This document shows positions 43,424 through 50,832 of a DNA stretch of 64,000 nt, piece by piece. The position numbers and the translations under genes were made by a program. The stretch's first letter is position 1; each line of letters starts with the position of its first letter. The stretch is from an uncultured Euryhalocaulis sp. (GTDB lineage: Bacteria; Pseudomonadota; Alphaproteobacteria; Caulobacterales; Maricaulaceae), in the NCBI GenBank assembly GCA_913055605.1, contig CAJXKJ010000006.1, forward strand, positions 1-64,000, in the 5' to 3' direction. Below the pieces are notes generated by a model, which did no database searches, was not told the DNA's origin, and saw only the letters and a list, made by a program, of their open reading frames with translations.

Positions 43424-44980
43424 GTGCGCGGCCCGGCCCGTATTGGCCATATGCCGCCAGCAGATAGACTGGCGGTCGTGGACGTACGGGACGGGACAGA
43501 GGGACGGGAAACGCCCCGCTTTGCAGGACTGCGCATCCGCAGGCGGGAGGCGTTGGCCTATGGCCTGACGGCGGCGGCGTTCGCCGGCGCGCTGATTCTG
43601 AGCCTGCATACCGGGGACGCGGCCTATCTGTTCTTCGCGCTGGTCGTTCTGGTCGGTTCGGCGACCGGCGGGGCCGGTCCGGCGGTCCTGGCCGCGCTCG
43701 CCGGCGCCTCGGCGCTCGCCGCCCTGTCCCGGGACACCGGCTGGGACATGGTGCATTTCGCCGGCTTCCTGGCGCTGTCGCTTCTCAGCGGCGTGTGCGG
43801 CGCGGCGAAATACCGCAACCGGCGCACGATGGAGGGCGCGTTACGCGACGTACGCGCACACGAGGCGCATCTGCAGTCCATCCTGAAATCGGTGCCCGAG
43901 GCCATGATCGTGATCGACGAGAAGGGCCTCGTGCGGTCGTTCAGCAGCACGGCCGAACGCATGTTCGGGTACGAAGCCGGCGAGGTGGTCGGCAAGAATG
44001 TCAGCATGCTGATGCCGCCGCCGGAGCATGAGCGCCACAATTCCTATCTGGAGCGATACCGCCGGACCGGGGAGGCCCACATCATCGGCGTGGGGCGGGT
44101 CGTCACCGGCCGGCGCAAGGACGGGTCGACCGTGCCGATCGAACTGGCGGTCGGGGAGATGCGCTCCAACGGCTATCATTTCTTCACCGGCTTCCTGCGC
44201 GACCTGACCGAGCGTCAGGAGACCGAGACGCGGCTGCAGGAGCTGCAGTCGGAGCTGGTGCACATGTCCCGCTTCACCGCGCTGGGCGAGATGAGCTCGG
44301 CGCTGGCGCACGAGCTGAACCAGCCGCTGTCGGCGATCGGCAATTATCTGGGCGGGGCGCGCCTGCGCATGGAGCGCGGCCAGGGCAACGACCCGGCCAC
44401 GATCGAGGCGCTGGGCAAGGCGGCCGAACAGACCCGCCGCGCGGGCGAGATCATCCAGCGCATCCGCGACTTCATCGCGCGCCGGGAGATCGAAAAACGC
44501 TCCGAAAGCGTGTCCAAACTGGTCAACGAGGCCAGCACCCTGGCCCTGATCGGGGCCAAGCCGCTGGGCATTCATGTCCGCCAGGATTTGGCCCCGGAGG
44601 CCCCGACCGTGTTCGCCAGCGGCGTGCAGATCCAGCAGGTTCTGGTGAACCTGATCCGCAACGCCATCGAGGCGCTGGAGGAGTCCGATCCCGGCCGGCG
44701 GGATCTGATGATCAGCACGCGCCGCGCCGAGCATGACACGGTCGAGATCAGCGTCGCCGACACCGGGCCGGGGCTGGCGGAAAACGTTCAGGACCGCCTG
44801 TTCCAGCCTTTCGTCTCGACCAAGGACGCCGGAATGGGCGTGGGCCTGTCGATCTGCCGCACGATTGTCGAGGCGCATGGCGGCGCGATCTGGGCCGAAA
44901 GGAATGAGGCCGGCGGGACGATTTTCCGCTTTACCCTGCCGGCTACCGCCGCTGCGGCGAAGGCGGAGACGGCGACATGA
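43424..44980 (+). CDS. fixL: Oxygen-sensing heme-PAS histidine kinase FixL
   Basis: 518 residues from the GTG at 43424 (the ATG at 43451 is an alternative). About four membrane segments (about 40-140) are followed by a PAS domain (about 150-265), a HisKA domain with HELNQPLSAIGNYL (phospho-His near 296) and an HATPase_c domain with NLIRNAIEAL and GMGVGLSICRTIVEAHGG. In the PAS, His205 (ERHNSY) and Arg225 (GVGRVVTG) are 20 residues apart, exactly as the heme-ligand His200 and distal Arg220 of Bradyrhizobium FixL. Oxygen release from heme should start autophosphorylation. Overlaps fixJ by ATGA. Confidence 0.93.
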   Translation: MRGPARIGHMPPADRLAVVDVRDGTEGRETPRFAGLRIRRREALAYGLTAAAFAGALILSLHTGDAAYLFFALVVLVGSATGGAGPAVLAALAGASALAALSRDTGWDMVHFAGFLALSLLSGVCGAAKYRNRRTMEGALRDVRAHEAHLQSILKSVPEAMIVIDEKGLVRSFSSTAERMFGYEAGEVVGKNVSMLMPPPEHERHNSYLERYRRTGEAHIIGVGRVVTGRRKDGSTVPIELAVGEMRSNGYHFFTGFLRDLTERQETETRLQELQSELVHMSRFTALGEMSSALAHELNQPLSAIGNYLGGARLRMERGQGNDPATIEALGKAAEQTRRAGEIIQRIRDFIARREIEKRSESVSKLVNEASTLALIGAKPLGIHVRQDLAPEAPTVFASGVQIQQVLVNLIRNAIEALEESDPGRRDLMISTRRAEHDTVEISVADTGPGLAENVQDRLFQPFVSTKDAGMGVGLSICRTIVEAHGGAIWAERNEAGGTIFRFTLPATAAAAKAETAT

Positions 44981-45582
44981 CGGACGGCGCCATTGTCTGC
45001 GTCATCGATGACGACGAAGCGGTTCGGGATTCGCTGGACTTCCTGCTGGGCGCCGCCGGCTTCGACGTGCGCCTGCACGCCTCGGCGGAGGATTTCCTGT
45101 CCGACATCCCGGCCGAATGCGGGTGCGTCGTGACGGACGTGCGGATGCCGGGAATGGACGGGGTGACCCTGATCCAGACGCTGAGACAGCGCGGCTGTAC
45201 GGCGCCGGTCATCGTGATGACCGGTCATGGCGATGTGCCGCTGGCCGTCGCGGCGATGAAGGCCGGGGCGGCCGATTTCCTGCAGAAGCCGTACAGCGAC
45301 CAGGCGATCCTGGACACGGTGCGCACGGCGCTCGGCACGGAGACGGTCAATCTGAGCGACGCGCAGAAAGAGGCGCGCGCGCGTCTGGCCCAGCTTTCGG
45401 GGCGGGAGGCGCAGGTTCTGGAGCGGCTGGTGAACGGCGACGCCAACAAGGTGATCGCGCAGGACCTGGGCCTCAGCCCCCGGACGGTGGAGGTCTATCG
45501 CGCCAACGTCATGACCAAGATGCAGGCCGGCAGCTTCGCCGAGCTTGTGCGCCTCGCGGTGTATGGCGGGCTGGAGCCCTAG
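44977..45582 (+). CDS. fixJ: Two-component response regulator FixJ
   Basis: 201 residues. The receiver domain has the acidic pocket DDDE (11-14), phospho-acceptor Asp54 (VVTDVRMPGMDG), Thr and the QKPYS lysine near 103. The C-terminal LuxR-type helix-turn-helix (about 137-200) has LSGREAQVLERLVNGDANKVIAQDLGLSPRTVEVYRANVMTKM. Asp54 has the same number as in rhizobial FixJ. It should activate fixK under low oxygen. The start overlaps fixL by four bases. Confidence 0.94.
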   Translation: MTDGAIVCVIDDDEAVRDSLDFLLGAAGFDVRLHASAEDFLSDIPAECGCVVTDVRMPGMDGVTLIQTLRQRGCTAPVIVMTGHGDVPLAVAAMKAGAADFLQKPYSDQAILDTVRTALGTETVNLSDAQKEARARLAQLSGREAQVLERLVNGDANKVIAQDLGLSPRTVEVYRANVMTKMQAGSFAELVRLAVYGGLEP

Positions 45583-45593
45583 TCGCCCGCCGC

Positions 45594-45607
45594 TTGCGCT
45601 GCATCAA
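45594..45607 (+). promoter_or_regulatory. FNR/FixK-type box between fixJ and the receiver-like gene
   Basis: TTGCG-CTGC-ATCAA: right half perfect, left half TTG retained. It ends 48 bp before the next start and would put the receiver-like protein under FixK control. Confidence 0.55.
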
Positions 45608-45655
45608 AGTCAGCCACGCCCTGCCCGTTCCAATCTCCGGTCGGGAGGGGGCCGA

Positions 45656-46081
45656 ATGGACGCGTCAGACACAACGTCCACTGAACCGGATAAGCGATTG
45701 ATCGTGATCGTTGAATCCGACGAGGCGATAAGGAATTCGATGGCGTTTCTTCTGGAGGCTGACGACTACCGGGTGCGGGCCTTCGGCAAGGGAGAGGCGC
45801 TGCTTCTGGACCCGCCGCCGTTTTCCGCCGACGCCTTCGTCATCGGCCATCAGCTCGTCGACATGCCGGGCGCGCGCCTGTTGAAGCAGCTGCGCGACGC
45901 CGGCGCCCGGGCCCCCGCCCTGTTCGTCGCCAGCGCGCCCTCGGCCATGACGCGCCGCGCCGCCGCCGCGCTGGGCGCCGCGATCCTGCAGAAGCCGCTT
46001 CTGGGCAACGCGCTGCGCCAGGCCCTGCAGGGATGCCTCGCCTGCGCGCCGGACAGCGGCGCGGCGGCGCGCCTGCCCTGA
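45656..46081 (+). CDS. FixT-like degenerate receiver-domain protein
   Basis: 141 residues from the ATG at 45656, which GGAGGGGG precedes. A single receiver domain (about 14-125) is recognisable from VIVESDEAIRNSMAFLLEADDY and the conserved Lys of LQKPLL (Lys113). The phospho-acceptor Asp is Gly64 (FVIGHQLVDMPG). The tail has Cys127-x2-Cys130. FixT proteins of Sinorhizobium and Caulobacter are receiver-like, non-phosphorylated FixL inhibitors under FixK control, and as I recall the Caulobacter one binds an Fe-S cluster. Position next to fixJ and behind a FixK box supports that role, which remains inference. Confidence 0.65.
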   Translation: MDASDTTSTEPDKRLIVIVESDEAIRNSMAFLLEADDYRVRAFGKGEALLLDPPPFSADAFVIGHQLVDMPGARLLKQLRDAGARAPALFVASAPSAMTRRAAAALGAAILQKPLLGNALRQALQGCLACAPDSGAAARLP

Positions 46082-46110
46082 GCCCGCAGCGAGCCGGGGC
46101 GAACCGGGCC

Positions 46111-48639
46111 ATGGACCAGACCCAAGCGCGGCCTTCGCCCGCCCCGCCCGCCCCCGCCGCGCCGAACGAGGGACTGACCGAGGCGGAGGCGGAAGCGCGG
46201 CTGAGCGCGGACGGGCCGAACGAATTGCCGTCCCAGGCGCGGTTCAACTGGACCGAACGGCTGCTCGGCCCGTTCCGGGAGCCGGCCTATCAGCTGCTCG
46301 TCGCCGCCGGCGCGGTCTATCTGGCGCTCGGCGACCGGCTGGAGGGCGCGCTGCTGTTCGCCGCGGCGGTGCTGGCCGTCGGCATCGCCATTGTCCAGGA
46401 CTACCGGACCGAGCGCACGCTGATCCGGCTGCGCGATCTGGCCAGCCCGCGCGCGCTGGTCCGCCGCGGCGGCGCGACGCGGCGCATTCCGGCGCGGGAG
46501 CTTGTGACCGGCGACATCGTCCTGCTGGAGGACGGCGACCGCGCCCCGGCGGACGGCGTTTTGCTGGCCGCCACGGGACTGGCCGCCGATGAATCCCTGA
46601 TGACCGGGGAGTCCGCGCCGGTGGACAAGGCGGCCGCGCCCGCCCCCGATGCGGAGAGCGAGCCGGACCCGCTGGGCTTCGTGCTCGGCGGTTCGGTGAT
46701 CGTCCGCGGCGAAGGGGTGATGCGCGTCACCGCGACGGGGCCGCGCTCCCGGCTCGGCCAGATCGGCGTGGCCATCGCGGGATCGCCGTTCGAACCGCCG
46801 CGGCTGACCGTGCATCTGCGCCGGCTGGTGCGGCTGTTCGCCGTCGCGGCGGTGGGGGCCAGCCTTCTGCTGTTCGCCGGTCAGGGTCTGGCGACCGGGG
46901 AATGGATGGGCGCCCTGCTGCTGTCGCTGGCGCTGGCCATATCGCTGGTGCCCGAGGAAATCCCGCTGGTCATCGCCGTGTTCACGGTGATCGGGGCGCT
47001 GCGCATCGCGCGCGCGGGCGTACTGGCGCGTCAGGCCGCCGCGATCGAGACGCTGGGGGAGACCACGGTCCTGTGCCTGGACAAGACCGGCACGCTGACG
47101 CGCAACCGTATGGAAGTGTCGGCGGTGTGGACGCCGGCGGACGGGCTGGCCCCCGCCGATGGACCGGGCGGCGACGGGGGCGGCGCCCTGCGCGCGGCCG
47201 CCGCCGCGTGCTCCCCCAATCCGCGCGACCCGATGGAGCTGGCGATCCTGCGCGCCGCGCCGCAGGCCGGGGACGGCCAGTGCATCGTCCAGTCCTGGCC
47301 GTTCGAGCGCGCGTTGATGGCGATGGCCAATCTCTGCCGCGCGGATGACGGCGGCGAAACCCTGTTCCTGAAGGGCGCGCCGGAAGCCGTCATCCCCTGG
47401 GCCGAAACCGCGCCCGGCCGCCGCGCGGAGGCCGAGCGCGCCGCCGCGGACATGGCCGCGCGGGGAATGCGCGTGATCGCCGTCGCGGAAGGCCTGCCGC
47501 CGCAGGGTTCGCTGCGCGATGCGCCCTTGCGGCTGACCGGGCTGGTCGGCCTGGCCGATCCGCTGCGCCCCGAAGCGCCGGAGCTGATCGCCCAATGCGC
47601 CGCCGCCGGAATCCGGGTGATGATGATGACCGGCGACCATCCCGCCACGGCGATGGCGATCGCGCGCGAAGCCGGAATCGCGGACGGCGGCGCGGTCGTG
47701 GACGGCCCCGCCCTGGCCGCCATGAACGAAGGGCAACGGACCGAGGCCTGCGCCCGGGCGGCGGTCTTCGCGCGCGTCGTGCCGGAGCAGAAGCTGATCA
47801 TCGTGAACGCCCTGCGGGAGGCCGGGGAGATCGTCGCCATGACCGGCGACGGGGTGAACGACGCGCCCGCCCTGAAGGCCGCCCATATCGGCGTGGCGAT
47901 GGGCGACCGGGGCTCCGACGTGGCGCGCGAGGCCGCGGCGCTGGTCCTGGTGCACGACGACCTGGCCTCGCTGGTGAAGGCGTTCCGCCTCGGCCGCCGG
48001 ATTTCCGACAATGTCCGCAAGGCGCTGGCCTATATCTTCTCCATCCATGTGATGATCGCGGGGACGGCGCTGGCGCCGCTGCTGTTCGGCATGCCGCCGA
48101 TCCTGCTGCCGCTGCATGTGGTCATCCTGGAATTCGCCATCGACCCGGTGTGCGCGATCGTGCTGGAGGCCGACAAGCCGCAGCGCGGCGTAATGCGCCG
48201 CCCGCCGCGCCGGCCGGACCAGCCGCTGTTCGGCGTGCGGGACATCGCGGTCAATCTGACATTGGGACTCGTCGCGCTGGCCGGCGTGCTGGCCGCTTAT
48301 GTCTGGACCATGCGGACGGGGGACGCCGATACGGCGCGGGCGACCGCCTTCCTGACCATCATGGCGCTGAACGCCGCGCTGATCCTGGTCACGCGCGCCC
48401 AGGGCGGGCGCCTGGGCGCGATCCTGCGCACGCATAATCCGCTGCTGTGGCCCGCGGTGGTCCTGATCTTTGGGGCGGGCGTATTGGCGACCCATCTGGG
48501 ACCCGTCGCTGCGGTGCTGGATTTCGCGCCGCCCCGGATCGCCGTCTCGGCCGCCTGCGCCGCGGCGGCGCTGGCTCTGGCGCTGAGTCTGGAGGCGGCC
48601 TCCCGGCTACTGTTCCGGGCGCGCCGGCGCGCGGCGTGA
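46111..48639 (+). CDS. Cation-translocating P-type ATPase
   Basis: 842 residues from the ATG at 46111. An N-terminal cation-ATPase domain (LTEAEAEARLSADGPNEL) precedes an actuator with LMTGESAPVDK (TGES). Membrane helix M4 carries LVPEEIPL, phosphorylation site DKTGTLT has Asp324, and the nucleotide-binding domain has KGAPEAV. The hinge MTGDGVNDAPALK and about ten membrane segments are complete. PEEIPL places it near the P2/P3-type ion pumps, and the ion is not determinable. It follows the FixT-like gene by 29 bp and may be in the same low-oxygen transcript. Similar pumps accompany FNR-type regulons elsewhere. Confidence 0.9.
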   Translation: MDQTQARPSPAPPAPAAPNEGLTEAEAEARLSADGPNELPSQARFNWTERLLGPFREPAYQLLVAAGAVYLALGDRLEGALLFAAAVLAVGIAIVQDYRTERTLIRLRDLASPRALVRRGGATRRIPARELVTGDIVLLEDGDRAPADGVLLAATGLAADESLMTGESAPVDKAAAPAPDAESEPDPLGFVLGGSVIVRGEGVMRVTATGPRSRLGQIGVAIAGSPFEPPRLTVHLRRLVRLFAVAAVGASLLLFAGQGLATGEWMGALLLSLALAISLVPEEIPLVIAVFTVIGALRIARAGVLARQAAAIETLGETTVLCLDKTGTLTRNRMEVSAVWTPADGLAPADGPGGDGGGALRAAAAACSPNPRDPMELAILRAAPQAGDGQCIVQSWPFERALMAMANLCRADDGGETLFLKGAPEAVIPWAETAPGRRAEAERAAADMAARGMRVIAVAEGLPPQGSLRDAPLRLTGLVGLADPLRPEAPELIAQCAAAGIRVMMMTGDHPATAMAIAREAGIADGGAVVDGPALAAMNEGQRTEACARAAVFARVVPEQKLIIVNALREAGEIVAMTGDGVNDAPALKAAHIGVAMGDRGSDVAREAAALVLVHDDLASLVKAFRLGRRISDNVRKALAYIFSIHVMIAGTALAPLLFGMPPILLPLHVVILEFAIDPVCAIVLEADKPQRGVMRRPPRRPDQPLFGVRDIAVNLTLGLVALAGVLAAYVWTMRTGDADTARATAFLTIMALNAALILVTRAQGGRLGAILRTHNPLLWPAVVLIFGAGVLATHLGPVAAVLDFAPPRIAVSAACAAAALALALSLEAASRLLFRARRRAA

Positions 48640-48649
48640 TCCTGATCAA
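48636..48649 (+). promoter_or_regulatory. FNR/FixK-type box upstream of pta-ackA
   Basis: GTGAT-CCTG-ATCAA differs from the perfect dyad only at the first base. It overlaps the stop codon of the P-type ATPase gene and ends 54 bp before the pta start. Confidence 0.65.
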
Positions 48650-48703
48650 AGGCGCGGCGCCGCCGCTGGGGAATTCTGTTTCGCGGACATGCGGGATTGC
48701 GCA

Positions 48704-49705
48704 ATGACGGACGAGCACAGACCCCAGGACACCACCGCGCTGATCGCGGCCGCCGCGCCCGGCGTCGGGGAGCCGCGCAGCTGGGAAAAAGGCCTGCGCC
48801 TGGCGGCGCTGGTGGAGCGTGCCCAGACGCGCAACCCTCTGCGCACCGCGATCGTGCATCCGGTCGACCCGCTGTCGCTGCGCGGCGCGATGGTGGCGGC
48901 CGAGGCGCGTCTCATCTCCCCGCTTCTGATCGGCCCGCGCGGGAAGATCGAGGCGGCGGCCGAAGCCTGCGGAATCAATCTGCGCGGACACGACATTGTC
49001 GATGTCCCGCACAGCCACGCCGCCGCCGATTGCGCCGCCGCGCTGGCGCATGAAGGCCGCGCCGCGGCGGTGATGAAAGGCGCCCTGCACACCGACGAAT
49101 TGCTGCACGCCCTGTTCTGTCCGGAGTCCGGCCTGCGCACCGACCGCCGCGCCAGCCATGTCTTCGTCGTGGATGCGCCGGCCTATCACAAGCTGCTTCT
49201 GGTGACGGACGCGGCGGTGAACATCCGCCCCGACCTGCAACAGAAGGCCGACATCGTGCAGAACGCGATCGACCTGGCGCGCGCCATCGGGGTAGAGCGG
49301 CCAAAGGCCGCCATCCTGTCCGCTGTGGAGACGGTGAACCCGCGCATGACCGCGACGCTGGACGCCGCAGCCCTGTGCAAGATGGCGGAGCGCGAGCAGA
49401 TTCGCGGCGGCGTTCTGGATGGTCCGCTGGCCTTCGACAACGCCATTTCGGCCGAGGCGGCGCGCGCCAAGGGGCTGGTCTCCGCCGTCGCGGGCGACGC
49501 CGACATCCTGGTCGCGCCGGATATCGAGGTCGGCAACATCCTGGCCAAGCAGATGGACTATCTGGGCGGGGCCATCGCGGCGGGCTTGCTGACCGGCCTG
49601 CATGTGCCGGTGATGCTGACCAGCCGCGCCGACGGCGACGCCGCGCGCATGGCGTCCTGCGCGCTGGCGCATTTTTACGCCGCGCCGCCCGGTCCGCCGG
49701 CATGA
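48704..49705 (+). CDS. Phosphate acetyl/butyryltransferase
   Basis: 333 residues from the ATG at 48704 (GGGA seven bases upstream; a start at 48689 is possible). The PTA_PTB fold is shown by TAIVHPVDPLSLRGAMVAAEARLISPLLIGP, AVMKGALHTDELLHAL, VTDAAVNIRPDLQQKADIVQNAI, GPLAFDNAIS and DILVAPDIEVGNILAKQM. The enzyme swaps acyl-CoA and acyl-phosphate. It is a short, single-domain type, lacking the N-terminal domains of E. coli Pta. ackA overlaps its stop (ATGA), giving acyl-CoA to ATP. A strong FixK-type box precedes it. Confidence 0.9.
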   Translation: MTDEHRPQDTTALIAAAAPGVGEPRSWEKGLRLAALVERAQTRNPLRTAIVHPVDPLSLRGAMVAAEARLISPLLIGPRGKIEAAAEACGINLRGHDIVDVPHSHAAADCAAALAHEGRAAAVMKGALHTDELLHALFCPESGLRTDRRASHVFVVDAPAYHKLLLVTDAAVNIRPDLQQKADIVQNAIDLARAIGVERPKAAILSAVETVNPRMTATLDAAALCKMAEREQIRGGVLDGPLAFDNAISAEAARAKGLVSAVAGDADILVAPDIEVGNILAKQMDYLGGAIAAGLLTGLHVPVMLTSRADGDAARMASCALAHFYAAPPGPPA

Positions 49706-50829
49706 CGCGCTTCGCTGCGGCCCTGAATATCGGGTCGTCCAGCATCAAACTGGCCGTCTATTCCGAAGACCAGCTGGCCGAACGGACCCCGCCCGCGCCC
49801 TTCCTGTCCGCGCGCCGGACCGTGAACGGTCCGGCGGCGCTGGACGCCGCCCTGAACGACGTTCTGCGTCAGGCGAAGGCCCGCCTGCGCGAAGGCGGCG
49901 TCGCGGCGGTCGGCCATCGCATTGTTCATGGCGGGCGGGATTTCACCGCGCCGGCTGTGCTGACCGACGCTGCGCTGGCCGATCTCACCGCCCTCGCGCC
50001 GCTGGCGCCGCTGCACCAGGCGGTCAATCTGGCGGGCGTTCGCGCCGCCATGGAGGCCTGGCCGGACGCGGCCCAGGTCGGCTGTTTCGACACCGCCTTT
50101 CACCGCACCCAGCCGCGCGTGGCGGAGCTGTTCGCCCTGCCCGCCGCCTATGCGGATGAAGGCGTGATCCGGTACGGCTTTCACGGCCTGTCCTACACCC
50201 ACATCGCCCGCACGCTGCCCGGGCTTGTGGGAGAGCGGCCGCGCGGGCGCGTGATCGCGGCGCATCTGGGCGCCGGGGCCAGCATGTGCGCGATGAAGGG
50301 CGGAAAAAGCGTCGCCACAACGATGGGCTTCACCGCGCTGGACGGCCTGCCCATGGCGCACCGCAGCGGCGCGGTCGATCCGGGTCTGGTCCTGCACCTG
50401 ATCGAGCAGCGCGGCATGACGGCCGCTGAGGTGCGCACCCTCCTCTATGAGCAATCCGGCCTGCTCGGAATGTCGGGCGTCAGCGACGACATGGAGATGC
50501 TGCTCAGGAGCGAAGACCCCGCCGCGCGGCTGGCCATCGATCATTATGTCTATCGTGCGGGGCGGGAGATCGGCTCGCTGGCCGCGGCGCTGGGCGGGCT
50601 GGATGCGCTGGTCTTCACCGGCGGCGTCGGCGAGAACGCCCCCGCGATCCGCGCCGCGATCTGTACGGCGGCCGACTGGCTGGGCGTGAAAGCCGACGAG
50701 GACGCCAATGCGCGCGGCGGCCCGCAGATCAGCGCGGCGGACAGCGCCGTCTCTGTTTGGATGATCCCGGCGAACGAGGAATGGGGGATCGCCTCGGACG
50801 CCTGGCGCACATCGGAAGCGGGCGGATAG
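49702..50829 (+). CDS. ackA: Acetate kinase
   Basis: 375 residues from the ATG at 49702. All acetokinase motifs are present: LNIGSSSIKLAVY, GHRIVHGG, FDTAFHRTQP, YGFHGLSYTHIA, AAHLGAGASMCA, TGGVGENAPAIR and ANEEWGIA. It is slightly shorter than E. coli AckA (400). With the adjoining acyltransferase it makes ATP from acetyl-CoA by way of acetyl phosphate, a useful route when respiration is limited. ATGA overlap with pta. It ends 3 bp from the convergent kinase gene. Confidence 0.95.
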   Translation: MTRFAAALNIGSSSIKLAVYSEDQLAERTPPAPFLSARRTVNGPAALDAALNDVLRQAKARLREGGVAAVGHRIVHGGRDFTAPAVLTDAALADLTALAPLAPLHQAVNLAGVRAAMEAWPDAAQVGCFDTAFHRTQPRVAELFALPAAYADEGVIRYGFHGLSYTHIARTLPGLVGERPRGRVIAAHLGAGASMCAMKGGKSVATTMGFTALDGLPMAHRSGAVDPGLVLHLIEQRGMTAAEVRTLLYEQSGLLGMSGVSDDMEMLLRSEDPAARLAIDHYVYRAGREIGSLAAALGGLDALVFTGGVGENAPAIRAAICTAADWLGVKADEDANARGGPQISAADSAVSVWMIPANEEWGIASDAWRTSEAGG

Positions 50830-50832
50830 GCC

